Of a DNA stretch of 64,000 nt, positions 47,613 through 57,962 are shown one piece after another. Below the pieces are notes generated by a model. That model was not told the origin of the DNA. It worked only from the letters and a program-made list of their open reading frames with translations, and did not search any database. Location: the NCBI RefSeq assembly GCF_001310815.1, contig NZ_BAZK01000008.1, positions 124,001-188,000 on the forward strand. The letters are read 5' to 3'. Positions within the stretch are counted from its first letter, which is position 1, and each line of letters starts with the position of its first letter. This DNA is from Pseudovibrio denitrificans JCM 12308. GTDB lineage: Bacteria; Pseudomonadota; Alphaproteobacteria; Rhizobiales; Stappiaceae. A program made the position numbers and the translations under genes.

Positions 47613-48530
47613 ATGAAACGTACTCTACTGGCTCTTGCTGCATCGGCAATGATGACAACCAGCGTCATGGCTGAGAACATCGGCGTTTCAATGGCTTATT
47701 TTGATGATAACTTCTTGACCATTCTGCGTAACGCAATGGGTGAAGAAGCAGCCAAGTCCAACGGCGTTGAGATTCAGTTTGAAGACGCACGCGGTGACAT
47801 CGGCAAGCAGATCGACCAGGTGCAGAACTTCGTTGCACAGGGCGTTGACGCGATCATCGTAAACCCGGCTGATACTTCCGCAACACCACGCATCACCAAA
47901 CTGGCCAACAGCGCCGGTATCCCACTCGTTTACGTAAACCGTAAGCCAGAAGACAAAGAACTGCCTGAAAAGGTTGTGTTCGTGGGCTCTGATGAAGTTG
48001 TTGCCGGACGTTTGCAGATGGAAGAACTGGCAAAGCAGATGGGTGGCAAGGGCAACGTTGCTATCATGCTCGGCGAACTGGCTTCCAACGGTACTCGTGG
48101 CCGTACACAGGGCGTGAAGGAAGTTCTGGGCAACTATCCAGACATCAAGGTTGTTGAAGAGCAGACCGCTGACTTCCAGCGCGCAGAAGCAATCGACCTG
48201 ATGAACAACTGGATCGTTTCCGGCACTAAAATCGACGCTGTTGCAGCCAACAACGACGAAATGGCTCTGGGCGCTCTGATCGCAATGAAGCAGGCTGGCA
48301 TCGCAGCAAGCGACATCGCAGTTGCAGGTGTTGACGCTACTCCAGACGCTCTGGCTTCCATGAAAGCTGGTCAGCTGTTCGCAACCGTGTTCCAGGACGC
48401 AAAAGGTCAGGGCGCAGGGTCCGTGAAAGCTGCTCTGAAGCTGGCTCGTGGCGAAAAAGTAGACACCATTGTTTGGATCCCATTCAAGCTGGTGAACAAA
48501 GCGAACCTTGGCGAGTACCTCGACAAGTAA
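47613..48530 (+). CDS. Periplasmic sugar/cyclitol-binding protein (RbsB/IbpA-like)
   Basis: 305 residues. Signal peptide MKRTLLALAASAMMTTSVMA. Type I periplasmic-binding fold (Peripla_BP_4): IGVSMAYFDDNFLTILRNAM, VQNFVAQGVDAIIVNPADTS, GIPLVYVNRKPEDKELP, VAANNDEMALGALIAMKQAG and DIAVAGVDATPDAL. It delivers a ribose-, inositol- or related ligand to the ABC transporter encoded next. VYVNRKPEDKELP resembles inositol-type binding proteins, so a cyclitol ligand is favoured (inference). Very strong ribosome-binding site GGAGGAGGAAG. Confidence 0.9.
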   Translation: MKRTLLALAASAMMTTSVMAENIGVSMAYFDDNFLTILRNAMGEEAAKSNGVEIQFEDARGDIGKQIDQVQNFVAQGVDAIIVNPADTSATPRITKLANSAGIPLVYVNRKPEDKELPEKVVFVGSDEVVAGRLQMEELAKQMGGKGNVAIMLGELASNGTRGRTQGVKEVLGNYPDIKVVEEQTADFQRAEAIDLMNNWIVSGTKIDAVAANNDEMALGALIAMKQAGIAASDIAVAGVDATPDALASMKAGQLFATVFQDAKGQGAGSVKAALKLARGEKVDTIVWIPFKLVNKANLGEYLDK

Positions 48531-48538
48531 GCAGTTGA

Positions 48539-48567
48539 GCGGAAGGTTTTAACGGCCTTCCGCTTTT
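48539..48567 (+). terminator. Attenuating hairpin after the binding-protein gene
   Basis: GCGGAAGG, loop, CCTTCCGC, TTTT: a terminator-like stem eight bases after the binding-protein stop. It probably lowers read-through so that the binding protein is made in excess over the membrane components. Confidence 0.7.
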
Positions 48568-48700
48568 GCCTTGCAGCGCCGTCCGCCTGAAAAACTCAGG
48601 CAAACGAGAGGGCCGCGCGCAGGCACCAAGTGATCAAGCTTCCGGGCCAGGCACCCGGGAGCCCCTCACACTGCCAGCAGAAAAATGGAGTTCACGGACT

Positions 48701-50239
48701 GTGAGTTTAAGCACACAAGAAGCGGTACGTGAGAATAAGGGTGCCGCAGCCCAACAAAAGTACCTGCTAGAAGTCGATAGTGTGCGCAAGGAGTTCCCCG
48801 GTGTTGTTGCACTGGATGATGTGAACCTGCGTATCCGACCCGGCACAGTTCATGCCCTCATGGGAGAAAACGGGGCGGGTAAATCCACCCTGATGAAAAT
48901 CATTGCAGGCATCTACCAGCCAGACCGTGGCGAGGTCCGTCTGGGTGGCAAGAAAGTGCAAATGCACACGCCACTGGATGCTCTGGAGCAAGGCGTTGCC
49001 ATGATCCATCAGGAACTCAACCTGATGCCGTTCATGACGATTGCCGAAAACATCTGGATCCGCCGGGAGCCACTCACCAAGCTTGGGTTTGTTGACCACA
49101 AAGCCCTGCGTGAGAACACCCAGAAGCTGTTCGACCGACTGAACATCAGTCTGGATCCGGAAACTGAAGTTCGTGACCTTTCCATCGCCAACCGGCAGAT
49201 GGTCGAGATTGCAAAAGCAATTTCCTATGAATCCGACGTCCTGATCATGGACGAGCCAACCTCGGCCCTGACAGACCGAGAAGTTGAGCATCTCTTCCAG
49301 ATCATTGCCAGCCTGAAGGCCGACGGAAAAGGCATCGTCTACATCACCCATAAGATGGACGAGGTTTTTGAGATTGCTGATGACGTCTCCGTCTTCCGCG
49401 ATGGCAAGTACATCGGCACAGATCTGGCCAGCAATCTGGACAGCGACCAGCTCATCCGCATGATGGTAGGCCGCGAGATCACCCAGATGTTCCCGAAAGA
49501 GGAAGTGCCAATCGGGGACGTGGTTCTTTCAGTGAAAGACCTGTGTCTGGACGGCGTGTTCGAGAATGTGAGCTTCGATCTGCGGGCAGGCGAGATCCTT
49601 GGCGTGGCAGGTCTGGTGGGCTCAGGCCGCACCAACGTGGCAGAGACCATTTACGGTGTGACGCCAGCCACCGCTGGCACCATCGACGTGTTTGGCGAGA
49701 CGGTTGAGATCAAAACACCCGCTGAAGCCATGGACCATGGCATGGCACTGCTGACCGAAGACCGCAAGGACACCGGCCTGTTCCTGATGCTCGACATTCA
49801 GGAAAACATGCAGATCGCTCTGCTTAGTCAGGATCACGTGAAAGGTGGCTTTGTCGCTGAGAGCACTGTTTCCAAGCTCTGCAAGGAGATGAGTGACGCA
49901 CTTCGTGTGAAAACGCCGGGCATGAACGAGCGCATCGAGAACCTGTCTGGTGGCAACCAGCAGAAGGTTCTGATCGGTCGCTGGCTGCTGACCAAACCCC
50001 GCATCCTCATTCTGGATGAGCCAACCCGCGGCATCGACGTGGGTGCGAAGGCTGAAATCCATAAGCTCATTACCAAACTGGCAGGTGAGGGCGTTGCTGT
50101 TCTCATGATCTCCTCCGAGATGCCAGAGGTGCTGGGCATGAGTGACCGCGTGATGGTGATGCACGAAGGACATGTCACCGGAATTCTGGACCGAGCTGAA
50201 GCAGATCAGGTCAGCGTTATGCGCCTTGCTTCCAACTAA
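48701..50239 (+). CDS. Sugar ABC transporter ATPase, double cassette (RbsA-like)
   Basis: 512 residues from GTG 48701; the open frame reaches further upstream but without similarity. Two ABC domains. The first has Walker [13 protein letters not shown], signature [14 protein letters not shown], Walker [12 protein letters not shown]. The second has the degenerate A-site [12 protein letters not shown], signature [15 protein letters not shown] and Walker [15 protein letters not shown]. It energises the permease at the inner-membrane inner face. Position between the binding protein and permease genes gives a standard RbsB-A-C order. Confidence 0.92.
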   Translation: MSLSTQEAVRENKGAAAQQKYLLEVDSVRKEFPGVVALDDVNLRIRPGTVHALMGENGAGKSTLMKIIAGIYQPDRGEVRLGGKKVQMHTPLDALEQGVAMIHQELNLMPFMTIAENIWIRREPLTKLGFVDHKALRENTQKLFDRLNISLDPETEVRDLSIANRQMVEIAKAISYESDVLIMDEPTSALTDREVEHLFQIIASLKADGKGIVYITHKMDEVFEIADDVSVFRDGKYIGTDLASNLDSDQLIRMMVGREITQMFPKEEVPIGDVVLSVKDLCLDGVFENVSFDLRAGEILGVAGLVGSGRTNVAETIYGVTPATAGTIDVFGETVEIKTPAEAMDHGMALLTEDRKDTGLFLMLDIQENMQIALLSQDHVKGGFVAESTVSKLCKEMSDALRVKTPGMNERIENLSGGNQQKVLIGRWLLTKPRILILDEPTRGIDVGAKAEIHKLITKLAGEGVAVLMISSEMPEVLGMSDRVMVMHEGHVTGILDRAEADQVSVMRLASN

Positions 50240-50297
50240 GAATTTTCATGCGCGGCAGCTTTAAGCGCCCGACGCAGAGATTGAAAGGACTTGCCAG

Positions 50298-51311
50298 ATG
50301 GCAAATGCAACAGACGTAGCTGAGAACAACGCTCCAGCTAGAAAACTGCCGGTCGAGGCCAACATCTTCCTCGTTCTGATCGGCATTGCAGTCTTTTTTG
50401 AAGTACTGGGCTGGATTGTGAAGGGCGATACCTTCCTGTTTAACCCACAGCGCCTGCTGATCATGGTTCTGCAGGTTTCTATCATCGGCCTTCTCGCCAT
50501 TGGCGTAACACAGGTGATCATCACTGGCGGTATTGACCTGTCCTCAGGCTCAGTGCTCGCGCTCTCGGCCATGGTGGCCGCCAGTTTTGCGCAAACCTCC
50601 GACTACGCCCGTGCTGTCTTCCCGATGTTCACGGATATGCCGTTCCTCGTACCAGTGTTCGCAGGTATCGCCGTCGGGGCCTTAGCCGGGTTCATAAACG
50701 GGTCGCTCATAGCCTACACGGCCATTCCCCCGTTTATCGCGACCCTCGGCATGATGGTGACTGCACGTGGTCTGGCGCGTTACTACACCAAGGGTCAGCC
50801 GATCAGTCTGCTTTCTGAAGAGTATATGTGGCTCGGTTCCGGCACCATTCCGGTGATCATCTTCCTGATGGCCGCGGTGATCTTCCACATAGCCTTGCGC
50901 TTCACCCGCTACGGCAAGTTCACCTACGCAACCGGTGCAAACGTTCAGGCTGCAAAAGTGTCTGGCATCAACGTTGGCCGTCACCTGATCAAAGTGTACA
51001 CCCTTGCTGGTCTGCTGGCTGGTCTGGGCGGTGTTGTGGCTGCAGCACGTGCTGGTAGTGGACAGGCAGGTATGGGCCTTGCATATGAGCTTGACGCCAT
51101 CGCTGCAGCTGTTATTGGCGGAACAAGTCTTGCAGGCGGCGTCGGTCGCATCACAGGCACCGTCATTGGCACCATTATTCTGGGTACAATGATGAGTGGT
51201 TTCACCTTCCTTGGTATTGATGCTTACATCCAAGACATCGTGAAAGGTGGTATCATTGTTGCTGCAGTGGTTGCGGACCAATACCGCCAGCGCAAACGGG
51301 CAAAAGCCTAG
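50298..51311 (+). CDS. Sugar ABC transporter permease (RbsC-like)
   Basis: 337 residues, BPD_transp_2 family, about 8-10 membrane helices. Family landmarks are VIITGGIDLSSGSVLALSAM, NGSLIAYTAIPPFIATLGMM, AAVIGGTSLAGGVGRITGTV and IGTIILGTMMSGFTFLGID. It forms the membrane channel for the double-cassette ATPase just upstream (58 bases). An intrinsic terminator follows, so the isomerase-binding protein-ATPase-permease set forms the whole plus-strand operon. Confidence 0.92.
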   Translation: MANATDVAENNAPARKLPVEANIFLVLIGIAVFFEVLGWIVKGDTFLFNPQRLLIMVLQVSIIGLLAIGVTQVIITGGIDLSSGSVLALSAMVAASFAQTSDYARAVFPMFTDMPFLVPVFAGIAVGALAGFINGSLIAYTAIPPFIATLGMMVTARGLARYYTKGQPISLLSEEYMWLGSGTIPVIIFLMAAVIFHIALRFTRYGKFTYATGANVQAAKVSGINVGRHLIKVYTLAGLLAGLGGVVAAARAGSGQAGMGLAYELDAIAAAVIGGTSLAGGVGRITGTVIGTIILGTMMSGFTFLGIDAYIQDIVKGGIIVAAVVADQYRQRKRAKA

Positions 51312-51365
51312 TTAGCCAGTTAAAGATTTTAGGCTAAAACCTCCCACGGATGATGCCTAATACCC

Positions 51366-51409
51366 GAGCAGGAGAGCCCTCGTCCGGCCTCCTGCTCTTT
51401 TTCTTTTTA
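51366..51409 (+). terminator. Intrinsic terminator after the RbsC-like gene
   Basis: GAGCAGGAG, 14-base loop, CTCCTGCTC, then TTTTTCTTTTT. Serves the plus-strand operon. Confidence 0.8.
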
Positions 51410-51426
51410 TACGCTTTGAAAGTGCC

Positions 51427-52486
51427 TCAGATATAGGCTTTGGAAGGTTCAGCTTCCTGCACATCTGCCGTGTGCCAGTGCGAGATGAGGTCTCCATTGC
51501 CTCTATCAAGCATGAACCATCAGAGCATCATGACCCGTAACTTTCGGGTCGCGATGTTCAATGATGGAGAGCGCAAAATCGTCGATCAGATCCCGGTGCC
51601 AGTCACACGGAAACGCCATAGGGTTTGCCCCACCGCCTGTGCCGTCCTTGGAACCATTACGCCCGCCAAACACATCGATGGAGCCGTCACGATAGGTCAC
51701 CGTCAGCTTGCTGCCTTCCAGATGCGCGGACGCCTTTGAGCCATCAAACACCAGTGTCTCCTTGGCATCTGGATACGTCGCCGTGGTCGCCATGATGGAA
51801 CCAACCGCACCGCTGTGAAACTCAACACCCGCAGTGGCAAAGTCTTCCGCTTCCATCTTGTGCGCACCGGTCGTGGCACAAAGAGCCTGAACGGATTTGG
51901 CAGGACCCGTGAGGCTAAGCATCAGATCTAGTACATGGATCGCCTGCGTGATGAGCACACCGCCACCGTCTCTTTCATAGGTGCCGCGGCCTGCCTGATC
52001 GTAGTAAGCCTGATCCCGCCACCAAGGAATGTTTGCGCGTACCAGATGAATGTCGCCCAGAGCGCCTTCATCTAACAAGGCCCGCAACTGCCTAGCCCCT
52101 TCACGGAACCGGTGCTGAAACACTACGCCGTACTTTACGCCGGCATAATCGCAAAGCTCCACCAGTTCAGCCGCAGCCTCATAGGTCCGTTCCAGTGGCT
52201 TTTCTGTCAGGATGTGCTTACCAGCGCTGGAGAACAGCTCCACCAGATCATGCCGTTGGTCAGGCGGTGTCAGCAGAAGGACGGCATCGATCTCCGGATC
52301 GCCTGCTATCTCTTCAGGGCTGTCAAAACACGTCCAGCCGTACTTTTCAGCAACGGCCTCAGCCTTGGCTTTGGTTCGGTTGTAAAGGCCAGCAACCTCG
52401 ACGTGATTTCTCAGCAGATCAAGCGCTTCGAGATGTGGTTTTGCGGCCATTCCCAAACCAACAACGGCCAGACTGATCGACGGCAT
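51427..52486 (-). CDS. Gfo/Idh/MocA-family oxidoreductase, two frame breaks at the C-terminus
   Basis: About 353 residues after repair. The N-terminal Rossmann NAD(P) domain has SLAVVGLGMAAKPHLEALDL, VAGLYNRTKAKAEAVAEKYG and the catalytic-site motif HILTEKPLERT with Lys in EKP. The C-terminal domain follows. The uninterrupted frame ends early at 51506 (DALMVHA); one restored base near 51509 gives LIEAMETSSRTG, and another near 51475 continues HTADVQEAEPSKAYI to TGA 51427-51429. The second repair is less certain. It oxidises or reduces a sugar or cyclitol, for example inositol. It follows the CUT1 ATPase gene on the same strand and may also act on the ligand of the convergent RbsBAC operon. 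Confidence 0.8.
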
Positions 52487-52619
52487 TCAGAGCACTTCCT
52501 TCTGCACTGGTTATATATCAGGCAGTGTTTATACCAGTTTAGGTTGCCCCAGAAGAACGTGAAAACCCTGAGTCCAGAAAGGCGGTTCGTTGTCGAAACA
52601 ACGAACCAGTTCGGGGAAC

Positions 52620-53704
52620 TTATACGGGAGACTCCAGCCGCATTTCTGTCCGAGCATCAAACATATGCAGCTTTTCTTTTTGATAGGTCACATGAACTTG
52701 TGTGCCTTCTGCAATATCAGGCCGTTCGAGTGTGAAGATTTTAAGGCTGTCCTGACCGATACGCACATGAACCAGCGTGGAAAGGCCCATGGCTCAATCA
52801 GATCCACCGTTGCAGGCAGGGTGGCTGGACCTTCCTCTGTGATCATCAAATGCTCTGGCCGCACACCCAGAATAAGATCCATCTGATCCTTCAAATCCGC
52901 ACTTTCCGGCAGAATAATCTGATGGTTTTCATCGGTCTGCAGGTGGTAACCATCACCAGACGCACGAGCGGTGCCTTTGATGAAGTTCATGGCCGGAGAA
53001 CCGATGAAGGACGCCACAAAAACATTGGCTGGCTTGTCGTAGATCTCCAGCGGTGTGCCCACTTGCTGAATATATCCATCATGCATGGCCACGATTCTAT
53101 CGGCCATGGTCATGGCTTCAATCTGGTCATGGGTCACATAGATGGATGTCGCTTTCAGCTTACGGTGCAGCTTGCGGATTTCTGAACGCATCTGTTCCCG
53201 CAGGCGCGCATCTAGATTGGAGAGCGGTTCATCAAACAAAAACGCCTGCGGATCACGCACAATCGCTCGGCCCATGGCAACACGCTGCCGCTGACCGCCG
53301 GAGAGTGCTTTCGGGCGGCGTTCCAACAGGCCATTCAGGCCGAGGATGTTGGAAACCCCATTTACCGCACTTGCGATCTTCTCCTTTGGCGACTTGCGAA
53401 GGGTCATCGCATAGCTGATGTTCTCTTCCACGCTCATATGCGGGTAGAGCGCGTAGGACTGGAACACCATGGCGATATCCCGATCGCGCGGCGGCAGATC
53501 ATTGATGATCCGCTCGTTGATGGAGATTGAGCCAGACGTCACTTCTTCAAGCCCTGCAATCATGCGCAGCAAAGTGGATTTTCCGCAGCCGGACGGGCCT
53601 ACCAGCACAATGAACTCGCCATCCTGAATGTTCAGATCAATTCCATGCAGTACGGCGGTGTTGCCGTAGGATTTGGTTGCCTCGGTGATTTGAATAGAAG
53701 CCAT
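52620..53704 (-). CDS. CUT1 carbohydrate ABC transporter ATPase (UgpC/MsmK-like), one frame break
   Basis: 361 residues after repair, the usual size. Walker [16 protein letters not shown]-loop FQSYALYPH, signature [15 protein letters not shown], Walker [15 protein letters not shown]-loop YVTHDQIEA, and a C-terminal TOBE/OB regulatory region. Near 52790 one A seems lost (CCAATGGG to CCATGGG); restoring it continues [16 protein letters not shown] to a stop at 52620. It powers sugar uptake with the two permeases upstream and may be shared with other CUT1 permeases. Confidence 0.9.
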
Positions 53705-53715
53705 AGAGTACCTCG

Positions 53716-54567
53716 TTATCCTTTGACCGCACCGGCGGTAAGACCCTGCACCAGATAACGCTGGATGAGGAAGAAGAAGATTGCTGCCGGAATGAGCGCC
53801 AGGAAACCCGCTGCCATCATCTGCCCGAAATCGACAGAGAACTTGGAGATGAACGTCAGCAGACCAACAGGGAAGGTGACAGCATCCGGACTGCTGACCA
53901 GCATGAGCGCAAAGAGCAACTCACTCCACGCTGCGGTGAACACGAAGCCCAAAGTGGCCGCAATGCCCGGCAGAGTGAGCGGGAAGATGATCTTCACCAG
54001 AGCACCAAAACGCGTATTGCCATCAATCATGGCTGCTTCTTCAAGGTCTTTGGGAATGCCATCAAAAAACGACTGCATCAGAAAGGTTGCAAACGGTACG
54101 TTGAAGGCTGTGTAGACCACAACAAGCCCAAGCAGACTGTCCGTCAGCCCCAGCGGTGTGAGAATGCGGAAGATCGGTGCAATCAACATCACCAGCGGGA
54201 ACATCTGGGTGATCAGCATCAGCACGATGATGATGGCCTTGCCGCGATACTGGAACCGCGAGAATGAGTAGCCCGCGGCGGCTGCAATCAGCGTGGAAAT
54301 GAGAGCTGTTGCGCCAGATACAATGGCCGAGTTGATGAAGAACTGCGGGAAGTCCGTATCCGTCATCACCTGAGCGAAGTTTGCCCACGTGGTCTCAGAG
54401 GGCCACATGCGGATGCCTTCAGAATACAAAAGGTTCGTGGGTGTCACAGCCACCTTGAACAGCCAGAAGAGCGGGAACAAGGCAAAGAACAGAAAGCAAG
54501 CGAGCAGGCCGTAATGGACGCTCCAATCCACCACCCGTTGGCCCTTTGATTTTGCATAGTATGCCAT
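53716..54567 (-). CDS. CUT1 carbohydrate ABC transporter permease (MalG-like)
   Basis: 283 residues, six membrane helices, with the EAA loop [27 protein letters not shown] motif ([11 protein letters not shown]) that docks the ATPase. Belongs to the binding-protein-dependent inner-membrane component family. Nine bases after the partner permease gene and 11 before the ATPase gene. Confidence 0.92.
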   Translation of the reverse strand: MAYYAKSKGQRVVDWSVHYGLLACFLFFALFPLFWLFKVAVTPTNLLYSEGIRMWPSETTWANFAQVMTDTDFPQFFINSAIVSGATALISTLIAAAAGYSFSRFQYRGKAIIIVLMLITQMFPLVMLIAPIFRILTPLGLTDSLLGLVVVYTAFNVPFATFLMQSFFDGIPKDLEEAAMIDGNTRFGALVKIIFPLTLPGIAATLGFVFTAAWSELLFALMLVSSPDAVTFPVGLLTFISKFSVDFGQMMAAGFLALIPAAIFFFLIQRYLVQGLTAGAVKG

Positions 54568-54576
54568 AACAGAGCC

Positions 54577-55514
54577 TCAGGTTTCGCGCAGCAGACTGCG
54601 TCTGATGAAGATGATGGAGACCGCATAGGCCAGCAGCAGAACAAGCAGCACAGCCGCGATTGCCGAGGCATAGCCAAAGTCCAGACGACGGAAGGCCTGC
54701 GTGAAGATGTAGCTGGAGACTATCTGCGTTGAATCTGCCGGGCCGCCATTGGTCATGACGATGATGAGATCAGCAAAGTTGGCAATCCAGATGGTGCGCA
54801 GCATCAGCGTAATCGCGATGGTCGGCGCAAGAAACGGCAGCGTAATGCTGACAAACTGCTGCCTGCGGCTCGCCCCATCAATGGAAGCGGCCTCATAAAT
54901 CTCACCCGGAATGGATTGAAGAGCTGCGAGCAAGGTGATGGCGAAAAACGGAATGCCGAACCAGATGTTGGCAACGATCGGTCCCCACATGGCCAGATCA
55001 GGATCCGACAGGATATTTGTCGGCTCGCTCAGAATGCCAAGCGCAAACAGCCAATGGGGCAGGGGCTAATGACCGGATTAAACATCCACGCCCAATTGAG
55101 GCCTGACAAAAACGCAGGCACGGCCCATGGCAGGAACACAAGAGACTGGATGATGCGTCGCCCGGGAAAAGTGCGATTGAGCAAGAGAGCGAGCGTCAAA
55201 CCCAGAAAGAATTGAAAGAACAGCGAGGTTACTGTCCACCAGAAGGTATTGAATAGCGCATTATGGAAGTTCTGGTCGTGCCAGACCGCTTCAAAATGCG
55301 CAAAGCCCACATAGCCACCGCTGAACGGGTTGAGAATGCGGATGTCTCTGACTGTATACGTCAGGCCAACCACCAGCGGCACCATCATCACCGTCACCAA
55401 CAGCACAATGGCCGGGCTGGCGTAAAAGTAGGGCTCAAGTCGGGATAAGAATCTGCGGGAGGTCACACCCTGCCGATTGGCAGGGTGTGCTCCAAGGTCT
55501 GTGGCAGCTGTCAT
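54577..55514 (-). CDS. CUT1 carbohydrate ABC transporter permease (MalF-like), one frame break
   Basis: About 312 residues after repair. Six membrane helices; EAA loop GEIYEAASIDGASRRQQFV, and TNGGPADSTQIVSSYIF near the C-terminus. The frame breaks near 55066 in a CCCC run: FNPVISP then LPHWLFALGILSEP when one C is restored. The start ATG overlaps the stop of the binding-protein gene (TGATG), so translation is coupled. Confidence 0.87.
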
Positions 55515-56779
55515 CACTGTTTGGCCAGCCACTTTTTCTGTGCTGCGGAGAGGTAATCCCCCCACTCTTTGCCCAGCTCTTCCGCAGATTTGCGGCCCAG
55601 CAGAGCTTCCTGACTGGTGCGGATGGACATGGAGTCTTTGAAGAATGCAAACTCTTCGAGGTGAGTTGGCATGGTCAGTGGGTGTACGTCCGGATCAGAG
55701 AGCTCTTCAAACCAACCAGCAAACTGCGGGGTGTTGTAGTGCGGGTCGCTCTCAGCATCCTTGTAGATTGGCAAAGTGCCAACACGCTTGGACCACTCAA
55801 GGTTCGCATCACGGCTCTGCAGCTTCGCGATCAGCTTCCAAGAGGCGTCTTTGTGCTCACTGTCAGAGAACATGGACCAGCCTGCGTATCCGATAGTTGG
55901 ATAAGCTTTGCCATTTGGCCCTTTTGGCATGGTGGTTACGCCAAAGTCGTTCGGGTCCATGCGCTGCGCAATACCGATCAGAGCATCTGGATCCTGATCC
56001 AACATGGCGCAGGTGCCGGAGTAGAAGCCCGCCACGATTTCGTTAAAGCCCCAGTTCAGGCTGTCTTTTGGTGCAAGGCCATCCTGATAAAGATCGACCA
56101 TGAACTGCGCACCTTTGATCCACGCCTCGGTGGACATGATGCTGTTGCCTTCTTCATCGAAGAACTGATCAGTGCCAGCGGTTGTTGCACCAAACACAGC
56201 CCAGCCATTGAGGCCACCCGAGCCGCCGCGCAGACAGAAGCCGTATTTGCCTGGCAGTGCAGAAACTTTCTCAGCAGCCTCACGGAAGTCATCCAATGTT
56301 ACAGGTGGCTTCTCAACACCAGCTTCCTTGAAGAGCTTCTTGTTGTAGAACATAGCACGCAGATAGAAGCCGTAAGGCAGCATGTATGCGGTGCCTGTGC
56401 CGCTGCGGGCCATCTCAATGGTGCGGGCGTTCAGCTTGTCTGTGCCATCCCAGCTTTTGAGGTAAGGCTCGAGGCTTTCAAGAGCGCCGTTATTGGCGTA
56501 AAGCGCAGCCCATGTGTCTGGCATTTCAACCACATCCGGTGTCTGGCCAGCAGAAACCATGGTCGCAAACTTCTCGAATGCCTGCCCCCATGGCAACGAG
56601 ATGATTTCAACTTTGGTGCCCGGATTTTCTGCTTCAAACTCAGAAACAATACCCTGCAAAACCTTGGTACGTTCCGGGCTTGTGATCACTTCCACCAGCT
56701 GTAGGTTGGTTTCAGCAACTGCCGGACCTGCAATAGCTGTTGCCACAAGACTTGCGGCCAATAACTTCTTCAAACTCAT
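55514..56779 (-). CDS. Carbohydrate ABC transporter substrate-binding protein (CUT1)
   Basis: 421 residues from ATG 56779 (AGAGGAGAGG upstream). Signal peptide LLAASLVATAIAGPAVAE. SBP_bac_1 fold: VLQGIVSEFEAENPGTKVEI, MVSAGQTPDVVEMPDTWAAL, YMLPYGFYLRAMFYNKKLFK, TIGYAGWSMFSDSEHKDASW. It binds an oligosaccharide or similar carbohydrate in the periplasm for the permease-ATPase set downstream. Ligand not predictable. Downstream of the PLP-enzyme gene in one operon. Confidence 0.9.
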   Translation of the reverse strand: MSLKKLLAASLVATAIAGPAVAETNLQLVEVITSPERTKVLQGIVSEFEAENPGTKVEIISLPWGQAFEKFATMVSAGQTPDVVEMPDTWAALYANNGALESLEPYLKSWDGTDKLNARTIEMARSGTGTAYMLPYGFYLRAMFYNKKLFKEAGVEKPPVTLDDFREAAEKVSALPGKYGFCLRGGSGGLNGWAVFGATTAGTDQFFDEEGNSIMSTEAWIKGAQFMVDLYQDGLAPKDSLNWGFNEIVAGFYSGTCAMLDQDPDALIGIAQRMDPNDFGVTTMPKGPNGKAYPTIGYAGWSMFSDSEHKDASWKLIAKLQSRDANLEWSKRVGTLPIYKDAESDPHYNTPQFAGWFEELSDPDVHPLTMPTHLEEFAFFKDSMSIRTSQEALLGRKSAEELGKEWGDYLSAAQKKWLAKQ

Positions 56780-56801
56780 AATTGCCTCTCCTCTAGCAAT
56801 G

Positions 56802-57962
56802 TTATTCTGATGCGGCTCCCAACGCTTCTTGGAGGTCCCCCCAGAGATCCTCAGGGTCTTCAAGGCCGACATTCAGGCGAACGACGTGCGGTGACACGCC
56901 AAAGAATGCGGTTGAGTTCGGTCCTCCCGACTGAATAAGAGAGGCCTGTGCAGGGCAAATCAGGCTTTCATGCCCGCCCCAACTCACACCGATTTTGAAA
57001 ATTTTCAGGTGGTTACAAAGCGCTTCGACGCTGACATTTTCTGCCAGCTCTATGGAAAAGAGACCGGAGGTTCCCCGCAGCCCCGGGTGGGCCTTGTTCT
57101 GAAACGCCGGATGGAAAACCGTTTTAACCGCAGGATGTTCCGCCAGTCTCTTGGCGATCTCCATACCTGCCTGCTCATGGGCTTTCATGCGTAGTGGGAG
57201 TGTGCGCAGGCCACGCAGCAGCAACCATGCCTCAAACGGCGACAACTTACTGCCCAGATACTGGGTCACTTCCCCACGGATCTGCGCAACACGCTCTGCA
57301 GACGTGGCGATCACACCAGCACTACGTCACTATGGCCGCTGATGTACTTGGAAGCAGAATGCACTACGATATCGCAGCCCAGTTTGATCGGGTTTTGGAA
57401 GATTGGCGAGGCCCAGCTGTTGTCGATGATTGTGGTGACACCCGCCTCTTTGGCACGCTCACACAGAGCCTTCACATCGTGGGCCTCCATGATCCAGCTG
57501 GTCGGGCTTTCGAGATAAAACAGTGAGTGGCCGGGCAGGGCGGCTTCAACGGTCGCCAGATTGCTGCCGTCGATATAGTCGACACTGACACCGAACTTGC
57601 GCAGGAAAATCTCGAAGAAGCGGAAGGTATCCGGATAAACATGTTTGACGGAAAGGATCCGGTCTCCGGGTTTCACCACCGACAAGATGGCAGACGAAAT
57701 AGCAGCCATTCCGCTGGATAGTGCGAGAGCATCTTCAGAGCCCTCCAGCTTGGCGATTTTCTCCTCAAACGCACGCACAGTTGTTGATGCCACGGGTGTA
57801 AACCGGACGGTTGATCTTGCCCGCAAAGGTGTCACACATCTCCTGATAGGAGGAGAACGTGAAAAGCGAGTTCTGGAAAATCGGCGGCACCACCGCATCC
57901 GCGAAGGATGCTTCGTCATGCGCGACAACTGTTGCTGTGTCCTCCCCCCACAGATCGATCAT
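56802..57962 (-). CDS. Cys/Met-metabolism PLP enzyme (cystathionine gamma-synthase/lyase-like), two frame breaks
   Basis: About 387 residues after repair. PLP-binding region SSGMAAISSAI, VYPDTFRFFE, DNSWASPIFQNPIKLGCDIV and the internal-aldimine lysine in VVHSASKYISGHSD, then QYLGSKLSPFEAWLLLRGLRTL and SWGGHESLICPA. Frame breaks near 57783, where the family motif NPT is lost (two bases missing, probably CCC to C), and near 57313 (GHSDVVLG to VIATSAERV, one G missing). It makes or breaks carbon-sulfur bonds at a gamma or beta carbon. Its start overlaps the stop of the GntR gene (ATGA) and it precedes a sugar transporter operon, an unusual setting for a transsulfuration enzyme. Confidence 0.85.
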
